From: Candidatus Krumholzibacteriota bacterium | Lineage (GTDB): Bacteria > Krumholzibacteriota > Krumholzibacteriia > JACNKJ01 | Reading direction: 5' to 3' | NCBI GenBank assembly: GCA_016933175.1 | Contig: JAFGBK010000070.1 | Coordinates: 104,389 to 168,388, forward strand | Length of the DNA: 64,000 bases | Position numbers and translations under genes: made by a program | Notes under the pieces: model-generated | What the model was told of the DNA's origin: nothing | Seen by the model: the letters and a program-made list of their open reading frames with translations, nothing else | Database searches by the model: none | Shown here: piece by piece, positions 50,284 to 59,200 of the stretch | Layout: every line of letters starts with the position of its first letter | How positions within the stretch are numbered: the stretch's first letter is position 1

Positions 50284-50939
50284 GCCTTGTCCTTTCCGAT
50301 GAAGCCGTGCTCGGCGAGCAGCGACGCCAGGCGCGCGTCGCGGTCCCCGCCCGGCGCCGCGAGGCGCCGCACGTACTTGCCCAGGATGTCGGTCTCCAGG
50401 TTAACCCGGTCGCCCGGGCGCGCCCCGCCGAGGGTGGTCGCGGCGAGGGTGTGGGGAATGATGAAGAGCTCGCAGCCCTCCGGCAGGAGGGCGGGGCCCA
50501 CGGTCAGGGAGATGCCGTCCACGGCCAGGCTCCCCTTGGGCACGAGTTCGGGCATGAGGTCCGCCGGCACCCAGACGCGCAGGCGCGTCCAGCCGCCCTC
50601 GCTGCAGACGGCCTCCAGTCGCCCGACGCCGTCCACGTGGCCCGTGACCAGGTGCCCGCCGAGGCGGCCGCCCAGGGTCAGGGCCCGCTCCAGGTTGACG
50701 CGCGCCCCCGGGCGCAGCGCGCCCAGCGTGCTCGCGCGCAGTGTCTCGCCCATGGCGTAGAAGCGGAAGCGCCCGCCCTCGCGCTCGATCACCGTCTGGC
50801 AGGCGCCGCTGACGGCCACGGAGTCGCCCGCGGCCAGCTCGGGGGCCAGGCGCGGAGCCGCCACCTCGAAGGCGCAGCCGCCGCTCCGCTCGACGCGGGC
50901 GGTCACGGTTCCCAGCTCCTCCACCAGTCCCGTGAACAT
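50280..50939 (-). CDS. ribE: Riboflavin synthase alpha chain RibE
   Basis: 219 aa enzyme that dismutates two lumazines to riboflavin. Seen: the N-terminal MFTGLVEELGTV, two lumazine-binding barrels (one with GDSVAVSGACQTV, the other with GSLAVDGISLTVG), and GHLVTGHVDGVG. ATG at 50939; one nt after the ribD stop. Normal family length. Confidence 0.96.
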   Translation of the reverse strand: MFTGLVEELGTVTARVERSGGCAFEVAAPRLAPELAAGDSVAVSGACQTVIEREGGRFRFYAMGETLRASTLGALRPGARVNLERALTLGGRLGGHLVTGHVDGVGRLEAVCSEGGWTRLRVWVPADLMPELVPKGSLAVDGISLTVGPALLPEGCELFIIPHTLAATTLGGARPGDRVNLETDILGKYVRRLAAPGGDRDARLASLLAEHGFIGKDKA

Positions 50940-50940
50940 C

Positions 50941-52068
50941 TCAGGCCTCCCGGGCCGGCGCGGCAACCGCCATGCCGCCGTCGGCAGGAAGCAGGGTGAG
51001 CTGGACGTCGGCGCCGCGGCGCGTCACGTCCGCCACGCGGAGCCCGGCCATCTCCACCGGCCCCGACCAGAAGGACCGCCCGTCGGCGGCGAAGAGCGTG
51101 GGCGCCACCACCAGCTCCCAGCGCTCCCAGAGGCCGGAGCGCAGGAAGGCGCTGATGAGGCGGCCGCCGCCCTCCACCAGCAGGCTGCTCAGGCCCTCGC
51201 CGAGCAGCACGGGCAGGGCGACCTCCAGGACCACGCGCCCCTCGGCATCGGCCGGCAGGGGCAGCACGCGCCAGCCCCGCGCGGCGTGCTCCGCGGCGCG
51301 CGCCTCGGCGCCCTCGGGCACGAGGAGCAGGGGCTCGCGCCCCTCCCACTCCAGGTCCGCGGGGCAGCGCGGCGGGTCCGTGTCGAAGACGACGGGCCGC
51401 GGCAGGATCCCGCCCGCCTCCCAGAAGCGCAGGTCGAGGCGCGGCCGGTCCAGGCGGGCCGTCTCGGCGCCCACGGCCACGGCCGTCGCCTCGGCGCGCA
51501 GGCGGTGGGCCTCGCGCCGGCTCTCGGGGCCGGAGATCCAGCGCGAGCTGCCGTCGGCGCGGGCCAGCATGCCGTTGAGGGTGGCCGCGCACTTGAGGAC
51601 CACGTAGGGCCGCCCCGCCGTCTGGTTGTGCATGTAGATCGCGTTGAGGGACGCCGCCTCGTCGGCCAGCAGGCCCGCCGTCACCGCGACGCCGGCCTGG
51701 ATCAGCAGGCGGTGGCTGCGCCCCTGCTCGCAGGGATTGGGATCCTCCAGGGCGTAGACCACGCGGGCGATGCCCGCCGCGAGGATGGCCTCCGTGCAGG
51801 GCGGCGTGCGGCCGTGGCAGTGGCAGGGTTCGAGGGTGACGTAGAGGGTGGCGCCGGCGGGGTCCTCGCCGGCGGCCTGGGCGTCGGCCAGGGCCTCGCG
51901 CTCGGCGTGGGGCAGGCCGGGCCCGCGGTGCCAGCCCTCGCCCAGGCGGCGCCCGCCCTTGACCAGGACGGCCCCCACCAGGGGATTGGGCTGGGCGGCG
52001 CGCCCCGCGCGGGCGGCCAGCGCCAGGGCCCTTTCCATCCAGCGGCGATCCGCGGCCGCGTCCGTCAC
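50941..52068 (-). CDS. ribD: Bifunctional diaminohydroxyphosphoribosylaminopyrimidine deaminase / reductase RibD
   Basis: 375 aa. Deaminase domain (N-terminal): Zn site PHAEREAL and TLEPCHCHGRTPPC, and NPLVGAVLVKGG. Reductase domain from about 145: RPYVVLKCAATLNGM, SRWISGPESRREAHRLRA, VEGGGRLISAFL. Start: the GTG at 52068 is chosen over a GTG six codons upstream since GGGAGG lies just in front. First gene of the riboflavin operon, behind an FMN riboswitch. Confidence 0.95.
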   Translation of the reverse strand: MTDAAADRRWMERALALAARAGRAAQPNPLVGAVLVKGGRRLGEGWHRGPGLPHAEREALADAQAAGEDPAGATLYVTLEPCHCHGRTPPCTEAILAAGIARVVYALEDPNPCEQGRSHRLLIQAGVAVTAGLLADEAASLNAIYMHNQTAGRPYVVLKCAATLNGMLARADGSSRWISGPESRREAHRLRAEATAVAVGAETARLDRPRLDLRFWEAGGILPRPVVFDTDPPRCPADLEWEGREPLLLVPEGAEARAAEHAARGWRVLPLPADAEGRVVLEVALPVLLGEGLSSLLVEGGGRLISAFLRSGLWERWELVVAPTLFAADGRSFWSGPVEMAGLRVADVTRRGADVQLTLLPADGGMAVAAPAREA

Positions 52069-52075
52069 CTCGTCG

Positions 52076-52081
52076 CCTCCC
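52076..52081 (-). promoter_or_regulatory. Ribosome binding site deciding the ribD start
   Basis: Minus strand GGGAGG (52081-52076), 7 nt before GTG 52068. It overlaps the first codons of the longer reading frame, which begins at 52086; that is the argument for the shorter start. Confidence 0.7.
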
Positions 52082-52097
52082 GGCACCTGCGGGCATG

Positions 52098-52116
52098 AAA
52101 AAAGCCCACACGGGCT
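52098..52116 (-). terminator. Intrinsic terminator in the ribD leader
   Basis: Minus strand stem AGCCC / GGGCT (52116-52112 with 52107-52103), 4-nt loop, followed directly by six T (52103-52098). It sits between the FMN aptamer and the ribD ribosome site, so it is the attenuator of the riboswitch. The 3' strand of aptamer helix P1 contains GGGC, which could pair with the terminator's first arm, giving an antiterminated state without FMN; this pairing is an inference. Confidence 0.85.
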
Positions 52117-52130
52117 CCGGGGCGGACCGC

Positions 52131-52148
52131 GCGGCGCACGCGCGCCGC
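52131..52148 (-). other. Additional GC hairpin between FMN aptamer and terminator
   Basis: Stem of 7 bp, extendable to 8 (52131-52137 with 52142-52148), 4-nt loop, located between aptamer and terminator. Not followed by a T-run. It may space or pause the polymerase while the switch decides; not a separate gene. Confidence 0.5.
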
Positions 52149-52155
52149 GTCGCTG

Positions 52156-52279
52156 GGCCCTCTCCCATCCGGACTGTCACCGTCGGCTCCGGAATCGCAC
52201 CGGATCAGCGTCTCCGCTCGCGGGCTCGGATCCTCGGATCCTCACCGCCGGTGGGGAATCGCACCCCGCCCCGAAGGCC
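52156..52279 (-). promoter_or_regulatory. FMN riboswitch (RFN element)
   Basis: Read on the minus strand the 124-nt segment has the RFN conserved blocks in order: CTTCGGGGCGGGGTG, ATTCCCCACCGGCGGT, AGCCCGCGAGCG, GATCCGGTGCGATTCCGG, AGCCGACGGTGACAGTCCGG and ATGGGAGAGG. Helix P1 closes GGCCTT (52279-52274) with AGGGCC (52161-52156), one G-U wobble. It binds FMN and reports flavin excess; the terminator and ribD lie directly downstream. Confidence 0.95.
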
Positions 52280-52287
52280 AGGCCTCT

Positions 52288-52316
52288 ATTAAACCGCCGC
52301 GGCGGTCCCCTGTCAA
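52288..52316 (-). promoter_or_regulatory. Sigma-70-type promoter of the riboflavin operon
   Basis: Minus strand TTGACA (52316-52311), spacer of exactly 17 nt, TTTAAT (52293-52288). The -35 is perfect and the -10 differs at two positions. Predicted start near 52281, right before the FMN aptamer. It is the cleanest promoter in the window. The rest of the gap 52317-52441 is GC-rich and also carries the leader of the divergent plus-strand gene, for which no good promoter is seen. Confidence 0.85.
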
Positions 52317-52441
52317 GGCGCCGCCGGGCCGCGGCGCTGGCCGGCGGCGGAACGGCGCGGCGTCCGCCCGCATCGCCGCTTGCGCCCGCGTCCCTCATCG
52401 GGCATCGTTGGCCGCGCGCCGGGCAGGCCGCGGGAGGTGCC

Positions 52442-53578
52442 ATGGCAACGACGCGACGCAAGGCGGACGGCAGCCCGGTCCGCGCCCTGGGCCTCTTCTC
52501 GGGCGGGCTGGACAGCATGTTGGCGGCCTGGCTCCTGGCGCGGCAGGGCGTCGAGGTGGTGGCGCTCTACGCGGCCACCGGCTTCGGAGCCGCCGAGCAG
52601 CAGCGGGCCCTGGCCGCCCTGGACGCTGGCGAGCCCTTCCCGCCGCCGCCGTCGGCGCCCGCGGCCGTGCGCCGGGCGGCGTCGGAGCTGGGTCTGCCGC
52701 TGCGCGTCCTGGACCTGGGCGAAGCCGTCCTGGATCTCGTCCTGGATCCCCCCCACGGCTGGGGGGCCAACCTCAATCCCTGCCTCGACTGCCACGGCGC
52801 CATGCTGCGCGCCGCGGCCGCGCGCCTGCCCGTCGAGGGCGCCGACTTCGTGTTCACGGGGGAAGTGCTGGGCCAGCGGCCCATGAGTCAGCACGGGCGC
52901 GGCCTCGCGCTCGTGGCCGAGATCGCCGGCCTGTCCGGCCGTCTGCTGCGGCCCCTGTCGGCGCGCCGGCTGCCGCCCACGGATGCCGAGATCCGGGGCT
53001 GGGTGGACCGCGAGGGCCTGCTGGACATCCAGGGCCGCAGCCGCCAGGAGCAGCTGCGCCTGGCGCGGGAGGCGGGCCTGGAAGACTTCGCCGCGCCGGC
53101 CGGAGGCTGCCTGCTCACCGAGCCCGTGTACGCCTCGCGCCTCTGGGACTGGATCCGCCACGCCCCCGCCGGGCGCCGGCCGGGCGCGGCCGAGCGCCTG
53201 CTCCTGCGCCTGGGCCGCCACTTCCGCGTGGACCCGGCGCACAAGCTCGTGGTGGGACGCCGCGAGGACGAGAACCGCCTGCTGGCCCGCCTGCGGCCGG
53301 CGGCCCTGCGCCTCGAGGCGCGGGACCACGCCGGCCCGCTGGCCCTGGTGGAGCGCGCCGACGGCGCCGCGGCCTGGCCCGCCGACGCGGCGCTGGCCGC
53401 CATGGCCGCCGCCGTCGCCCGCTACGGCAAGGGACGCGCGGAGGCGCGCGTGGTGGTGATCGCGCAGCTGGCGGACGCGACGCGGGAGCTGGACGTGGCG
53501 CCCCTGGCCGGCGACGCGGCCCTCGCGTCCTGGCGAATCCCCGAGCGCTTCGATCCCTACCGATCCGCCGGGCGGTAG
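52442..53578 (+). CDS. PP-loop tRNA-thiolation-type protein (ThiI/MnmA-like) with NFACT-R-like C-terminal domain
   Basis: 378 aa, soluble; the only plus-strand gene. N-terminal PP-loop ATP pyrophosphatase motif LFSGGLDSMLAAWLL, then NPCLDCHGAM (paired Cys), FTGEVLGQRPMSQH, RPLSARRLPPTDAEI, GRSRQEQLRLA, GGCLLTEPVYASRL with a further Cys, and a C-terminal domain with FRVDPAHKLVVGRREDENRLL, reminiscent of an NFACT RNA-binding domain. In public annotation such proteins are often called tRNA 2- or 4-thiouridine enzymes, but the exact reaction is not established here. ATG with GGGAGG 5 nt before. Divergent from the rib operon; its last 22 nt overlap the convergent gene. Confidence 0.85.
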   Translation: MATTRRKADGSPVRALGLFSGGLDSMLAAWLLARQGVEVVALYAATGFGAAEQQRALAALDAGEPFPPPPSAPAAVRRAASELGLPLRVLDLGEAVLDLVLDPPHGWGANLNPCLDCHGAMLRAAAARLPVEGADFVFTGEVLGQRPMSQHGRGLALVAEIAGLSGRLLRPLSARRLPPTDAEIRGWVDREGLLDIQGRSRQEQLRLAREAGLEDFAAPAGGCLLTEPVYASRLWDWIRHAPAGRRPGAAERLLLRLGRHFRVDPAHKLVVGRREDENRLLARLRPAALRLEARDHAGPLALVERADGAAAWPADAALAAMAAAVARYGKGRAEARVVVIAQLADATRELDVAPLAGDAALASWRIPERFDPYRSAGR

Positions 53579-55278
53579 CCCGTGTTGGCGAGGAACTCCC
53601 GGTAGGCACGCGCGGCAGGTCCGGGAATGGACTCGGCGTCCGCCCGGGCCCGTAGCGCCGCCAGCAGCTCGTCCAGGCCGGCGCGGTCGCCCGCCTGCAG
53701 GGCCACCAGGGCGCGGTCGTAGAGCAGGTCCGCGTCCCCGGGATGGCGCGCGAGCAGGGCGTCCACCTCCCGCGCGGCGCTCCGGTAGGCGTGGTACCGG
53801 TAGTACAGGCGCGCCAGGGCGTGGCGCCCCGCCTCGCCCTGGCCGAGCCAGTCCATGTTGCCGGCGCCGAAGGTCCAGTACCAGCGCCAGCGGTCCCAGT
53901 CCTCGATCTCCTCGACGGATGCCGGGAAGCGCACCTCCTCGATGCGCGGGAAGAAGACGCGCAGGGCCTCGCCGCCGCGCAGGGCGGCGGCCACGGGCAG
54001 GAACTGCACGCGCCGCGCGCCCTCCGGCGAGCGCAGGCCCTCGGCCAGATCCACGGCGCCGCCCGGGAAGGGCGTGAGGACGGCCACGCGCCCACGCGGC
54101 GCCTCGTCGGCGGCGCGGAGCGTCTCGACCGCCGTCCGGGCGAGGTCGCCATAGCGCAGGACGGGATCCAGGCGGAGCTGGTCCGAGAGGACGGCCCCGC
54201 GCCGGGAGGCGCCCTGCCAGGCCGCCAGCACCATGACGGCGGCCACGGCCGCCCAGGCGAGCCAGGCCCGCCGGGCCGGCAGGCGGTCCAGGCCCGCGGC
54301 CGCCAGCAGCCACAGGGGGACCAGGGGCAGGTAGAGGTAGTAGAGGTAGCTGTGGCGGACCAGGGGCAGCACGGGCAGCAGCAGGGCGAAGAAGAGCAGG
54401 CCCGCCCGGCCGATGGCCCGCGCCCAGTCCCGTCGCCGCCAGGCCGCGAGGCCCAGCAGGGCCGGCAGGACCAGGCCCCAGGCCCAGAGCTGGGGCTGGT
54501 ACTCGGGCACGCGGTCCGGGAACCAGTCCCAGGGCCGGACCAGCCAGGCCAGGTAGGTCAGCAGGTTCCACAGGAGGTTCGCGCCGTAGGCCGTGGCGTA
54601 GGGATCGCCGGCGGGCCGCGCGCGCAAAGCGCCGGCCAGGACCAGCAGGGGCACGCCCACGGCCAGTCCGAGCAGGGCCAGGCGCAGGCGCCGCCGCCGC
54701 GCCGCGCGCACGTTCAGGGCCGGCGGTGCCGGCAGCGTCAAGGCCAGCACCGGCAGGGCCAGGACGGCCGACTCCTTGGCGAGCAGGGCCAGGGCGTAGA
54801 GGACCAGGGCGGCCGCGTCCCAGCGCGGCCGGCCGCGCAGGAGGGACAGTGCCGCCAGCAGGACCAGGCAGGCGACGGCCACCTCCTGGACGCCGCTGAT
54901 CCAGTGCAGGCAGGTGAAGGCCGCCGGCGCCGCCGCGAAGAGGATGGCGGCGATCTCCGCGCCGCGCCGCGTCAGGCCCAGCCCGCGCGCCAGGCGCCAG
55001 ACGAGCAGGGCGCTGAGCCAGTGCACGGCGAGGATGACCGCGTGGTAGGGCAGCGGATTCGCGCCGAAGAGCCGCCAGCAGGCGCTGAAGAACAGGCGCA
55101 CGGACAGCAGGCGGCGCATGCCCGCCGGCCAGTCCGCGTGCCCGTCGGCGGCGAGCAGGAAGAGCAGATCGTCGGTGCTGAAGAAGGTCCGCAGGGCGGG
55201 CCACCAGAGCGCGACCACGAGGACGAGCAGGAACAGGGGCAGGGCGAGGGTGCGGCGGCGCTCGCCGACGTCGGCCAT
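53557..55278 (-). CDS. GT-C-like membrane protein with C-terminal TPR-like helices
   Basis: 573 aa, about ten to eleven helices in the first 350 residues. After the first helix TFFSTDDLLFLLAADG gives the Asp pair where GT-C enzymes carry their catalytic acids; HWLSALLVWRLARGLG and LLAKESAVLALPVLAL are also of that type. C-terminal part is soluble and repeats TPR-like helices (YYRYHAYRSAAREVDALLARHPGD). Similar in layout to glycosyltransferases such as DUF2723 and YfhO proteins, but family unclear. Three nt after ftsY, so co-transcribed with it; stop overlaps the plus-strand gene. Confidence 0.7.
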   Translation of the reverse strand: MADVGERRRTLALPLFLLVLVVALWWPALRTFFSTDDLLFLLAADGHADWPAGMRRLLSVRLFFSACWRLFGANPLPYHAVILAVHWLSALLVWRLARGLGLTRRGAEIAAILFAAAPAAFTCLHWISGVQEVAVACLVLLAALSLLRGRPRWDAAALVLYALALLAKESAVLALPVLALTLPAPPALNVRAARRRRLRLALLGLAVGVPLLVLAGALRARPAGDPYATAYGANLLWNLLTYLAWLVRPWDWFPDRVPEYQPQLWAWGLVLPALLGLAAWRRRDWARAIGRAGLLFFALLLPVLPLVRHSYLYYLYLPLVPLWLLAAAGLDRLPARRAWLAWAAVAAVMVLAAWQGASRRGAVLSDQLRLDPVLRYGDLARTAVETLRAADEAPRGRVAVLTPFPGGAVDLAEGLRSPEGARRVQFLPVAAALRGGEALRVFFPRIEEVRFPASVEEIEDWDRWRWYWTFGAGNMDWLGQGEAGRHALARLYYRYHAYRSAAREVDALLARHPGDADLLYDRALVALQAGDRAGLDELLAALRARADAESIPGPAARAYREFLANTGYRPADR

Positions 55279-55281
55279 GGA

Positions 55282-56202
55282 CTACTCCCGCGCCAGGAGG
55301 GCGTCCACGAACGCGTCGGGCTGGAAGGGCTCCAGGTCGTCGAGCCCCTCGCCCAGGCCCACCCAGCGCACGGGGATGCCCAGCTCGCGCCCGATGGCGA
55401 AGACCACGCCGCCGCGGGCCGTGCCGTCCAGTTTGGCCAGGACGATGCCCGTCACCGCGGTGGCCTCCTTGAAGACGCGGGACTGCTGGATGGCGTTCTG
55501 GCCCGTGTTGGCGTCCAGCACCAGGAGGACCGCGTGGGGTGCCCCGGCCACCTCGCGGCCGGCGACCTTGCGCAGCTTGGCCAGCTCGCGCATCAGGTGC
55601 TCCTTGTTGTGCAGGCGGCCGGCCGTGTCGACGATCACGGCGCCGGCGCCGCGCGCCCGCGCGGCCTGCAGGGCGTCGAACAGCACGGCGGCCGGGTCGG
55701 CGCCGGGCTGGTGGCGCACCATGTCGCAGCCCAGGCGGTCGGCCCAGACGCCCAGCTGCTCGCTGGCCGCGGCCCGGAAGGTGTCGGCGGCGGCCAGCAG
55801 GACGCGCCGCCCCGCGCGCTGCTCATGGCGGGCCAGCTTGGCCGCGGTGGTGGTCTTGCCCACGCCGTTGACTCCCACGACGAGGGTCACGGTGAGGTCG
55901 CCGGCCGGCGGCGGCGGCGCCGGCAGCGCGGCCAGTTCCGCGGCCAGCAGCTCGCGAAGGATGCCGAGGACGCCCGCCAGGTCGTCGCCGGCCACGCGGG
56001 CGGCGGGCAGGCGCTCCCGGACGGCCGCGACCAGCTCCAGGCTCAGATCCACGCCCAGGTCCGCCTCGATGAGCAGCTCCTCCAGCCGCGCGAAGATCTC
56101 CGGCGCGAGCTCCTCGCGGCCGGTGAAGAGCTCGCCCATGCGGCCCACCAGACCGCGGCGCGTCTTGGCCAGACCCTCGCGCAGGCGCGACAGCGTCTTC
56201 AC
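55282..56202 (-). CDS. ftsY: Signal recognition particle receptor FtsY
   Basis: 306 aa SRP GTPase that docks Ffh-ribosome complexes at the membrane. Short form: N domain (about 1-90, LSRLREGLAKTRRGL) but without the acidic A domain of E. coli FtsY. G domain: P-loop GVNGVGKTTTAAKLA, DTFRAAASEQL, DTAGRLHNKEHLMREL, AKLDGTARGGV, and GLGEGLDDLEPF at the C-terminus. GTG at 56202 overlaps the smc stop (GTGA); a longer frame upstream is a shadow of smc. smc-ftsY is a common pair. Confidence 0.97.
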   Translation of the reverse strand: MKTLSRLREGLAKTRRGLVGRMGELFTGREELAPEIFARLEELLIEADLGVDLSLELVAAVRERLPAARVAGDDLAGVLGILRELLAAELAALPAPPPPAGDLTVTLVVGVNGVGKTTTAAKLARHEQRAGRRVLLAAADTFRAAASEQLGVWADRLGCDMVRHQPGADPAAVLFDALQAARARGAGAVIVDTAGRLHNKEHLMRELAKLRKVAGREVAGAPHAVLLVLDANTGQNAIQQSRVFKEATAVTGIVLAKLDGTARGGVVFAIGRELGIPVRWVGLGEGLDDLEPFQPDAFVDALLARE

Positions 56203-59200
56203 GCCGCGCCGCCCGAGGCCGCGGCCGCCGCCTCCAGGTCGTCCGGCACGTCCGCGAAGGCCACGCTGACGATCTTGGAGACGCCGCTCTCCTCCATGGT
56301 GACGCCATAGAGGTGGCCCGCCACCTCCATGGTCCGCTTGTTGTGGGTGATGAGGATGAACTGCGTCCGCGCGGAGAACTCCCGCACCATGCGCAGGAAG
56401 CGCGCGATGTTGGCGTCGTCCAGGGGCGCGTCCACCTCGTCGAAGACGCAGAAGGGGCTGGGCTTGCTCAGGTAGACGGCGAACAGCAGGCTCAGGGCCG
56501 TCAGGGTCTTCTCGCCCGTGGACAGCAGCTGCACGCTGCTGATGTTCTTCTCGCGCGGCTTGGCCGTGATGACGATCTCCGCCTGCAGCGGATCCTCGTC
56601 CGTGGAGAAGGCCAGGTCCGCCTCGCCCCCCTCGAAGAGGGTCGTGAAGATCGCGATGAAGTTCTTGCGGATGACGCGGAAGCTCTCGTTGAAGCGCTGG
56701 CGCGCCTCCTGGTTGATGCGCTGGATGGTCTCCAGCAGGCCGGCGCGGGCCTTGTCCAGGTCCTCCTTCTGGGCCAGCAGGAACTGGTAGCGCTCGTTCT
56801 TCTCCTCGTACTCCTCGAGGGCCAGCAGGTTGACGGTGCCCAGGCGGGCGATCCGCTTCTGGAGCGACGCGACGCGCTCCTCCACGCTCACGCCCTCCGG
56901 CGGCCGCCAGTCGCCGGACGCCTCCGGATCGGCGGCCGGGTCCAGGTCGGCGCCGTAGCTCTCGCGGACGCGCTCGCGCAGATCCTCCTGCTTGACGCGC
57001 AGGGTGTTGCGCTCCATCTCGATCTCGTGGCGGGCGCGGTCCTGCTCGCGCTGCTCGCCCTGCAGCCGGCGCACCTCGCCCTGCAGCTCCTGCACCCGCT
57101 CGCGGCGGGTCTGGATATCGTCGAGCAGGGCCCGCGCCTCGGCGCGGCCGGCCTCCAGGGCGACCTGGCGCTCGGCGAGGACGCCGCGCAGCTCCCCTCC
57201 CCGCGCGCGCAGGGCCTCGGTCTGCTGGCGGCAGGCGGCGGCGCCCTCCTCGCTCTTCTGGCGGCGCGACCACTGCCCGGCCCGCGTGCGTTCCAGGTTC
57301 TCCTCGCGCAGGGCCAGGTTCTCCAGTCGGCCCTTGGCCGCGGCCAGCTCCAGGCGCTTCTCGCCGAGGCGGGTCCGCAGGCTCTCGCGCTCGCGCTCCC
57401 GGTCGGCCACCTCGACCTCGAGGGCGGCCAGATCCAGGTCCTCGCGGGGCGTCTGATCGGAGAGCCGCGCCAGCTCGGACTCGGCGGCGGCCAGGGCCTG
57501 CCGCAGGGAGTCGGCCTGGCGCTCCAGGTAGAGCCGCTCGGCCGCCAGGGCCTCGCCCTCCTCGGCCAGGCGGGCGTGGCGGGCCTCGAGGCGGCCGCGC
57601 TCCAGCGTGCGCTCCTGCAGCTCGCGCCGGCGCTCGGCCAGGGCGTCCTCCAGGCCGGCCAGGCGGGCCGCCGCCGCGTCGCGCTCGACGGCGCGGGCGT
57701 CCCGCTCCTCCCGGCGCCGCGCCTCCTCGGGGGCCAGGTCGGCCAGCTCCCGCCCGAGGGCGGCGATCTCCTCCCCGCGGCCCAGAGCGCCGCTCTCGGC
57801 GCCGGCGCTGCCGCCGGCCATCAGGCCGCCGGCGGCGAAGAGGGTGCCCGCGGCGGTGACGGCGCGCAGGCGTCCGGCGGGATCGGCGGCCACCGCCCGC
57901 CGGGCGGCGGCGGCGTCGGGCGCCAGGTAGCAGCCGGCCAGGAGCCGCTGCAGGGCCGGGCGCAGGTCCTCCCCGACGTCCACCAGATCGGCGAGGGGCC
58001 GGAAGCCCGCGGGAGCCGGCCCGGCTGGCGAGGCCGCGTCCCGGGCGTCGGCCAGGGCCACCAGCAGCGCCCGGCCGCGCTCCTCGCGCCGCAGCTCATC
58101 CAGCCAGTCCAGGCCGGGCCCGGCCTCGTCCAGGACGAGGGCGTCCAGGGCCCGGTCGAGGGCAGCGGCCACGGCCTCGCGATGCTCGGGCGCGACGCGC
58201 AGGCGCTCGCCCAGGCTGCCCCGCAGTCCGGCCGTGCCCGCCTTGGCCTCGAGCAGCCAGCGCGTGCCCTCGGACAGGCCCGCACCCTCGCGCTGAAGGC
58301 GCTCGAGCAGCTCCAGACGGGCGGCCGCGGTTTCGCGGCGCAGGGCCAGGCCCTGGAGGGCCTCGGCGAGCAAGCCGGCCGCCGCCGCCGCCGCATCCCG
58401 GGCCGCCGTCGTGGACGCGCGCTCCGACTCGGCGGCGGCGAGGGCCTCGCGCGCGGCGTCCTCGCGTTCGCTCAGGGCGGCGAGGTGATCCGCCACCTCG
58501 CGGTCCTGCTCGCCCAGGCGCGCCCGCTCCGCGTCCAGCTCGTCCAGGCGCGCCGCGGCCTGGCGGCGCCGCTCGCGCAGGCGCTCCACCTCGCCGCCCG
58601 CCTCGGCCCGGCTGCGGGCGAAGTCCAGGTGGAGCTGCTTCTCGCGCTGCAAGAGGGCGCGGCGCTCCTGGTAGCGCGCCTCGGCGTCCCGGCTCTCCCG
58701 CTCCAGCGAGGCGAGCTCGGTCGCCAGCGCCTCGCGCCGCGCCGCCAGTTCGGACCGCTCGGCCTGCAGGCTCTCGCGCTCCTCGGCCAGGCGCTCGAGG
58801 GCGTCGGCCGCCGCGCGCGCGTCCTGGGCCAGGTTCTCGGCCTGGCGCTCCTCGGTTCGGGCCTTCTCGTCCAGGACGGCCAGCTCCTCCTCGCGCTTGC
58901 GGTAGTCCAGGGCCTCGGTCTCGAGGCGGTCCCGCGCCGCCTGGTGCTCGCCCTCGCGCTCGAGCAGCTCGGCCTGGCGGCGGGCGGCCTCCTCCTCGCG
59001 GCGAGCGATGCGCCCCTCGCCGGCGCGGGCGGCGTCGCCCAGACCCTCCAGGCGCTGGGCGAGATCACGGTCCTGCCGCCAGTAGCCGTGCAGGAGGACC
59101 GCGGCGCGGTGCCGCTCGGCGGCGTGCAGCTCATGCTGGAGGCGCTGGTAGCTGCGCGCCCGGCCCATCTGGTACTTGAGGGAGCGCACGCTGCGGCCCA

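Noticed and set aside
52317..52441. Promoter for the plus-strand PP-loop gene in the divergent gap
   Set aside because: A TTGCGC hexamer exists, but the matching -10 (CATCGT) is poor. No confident promoter can be named; a hairpin there is likely chance.
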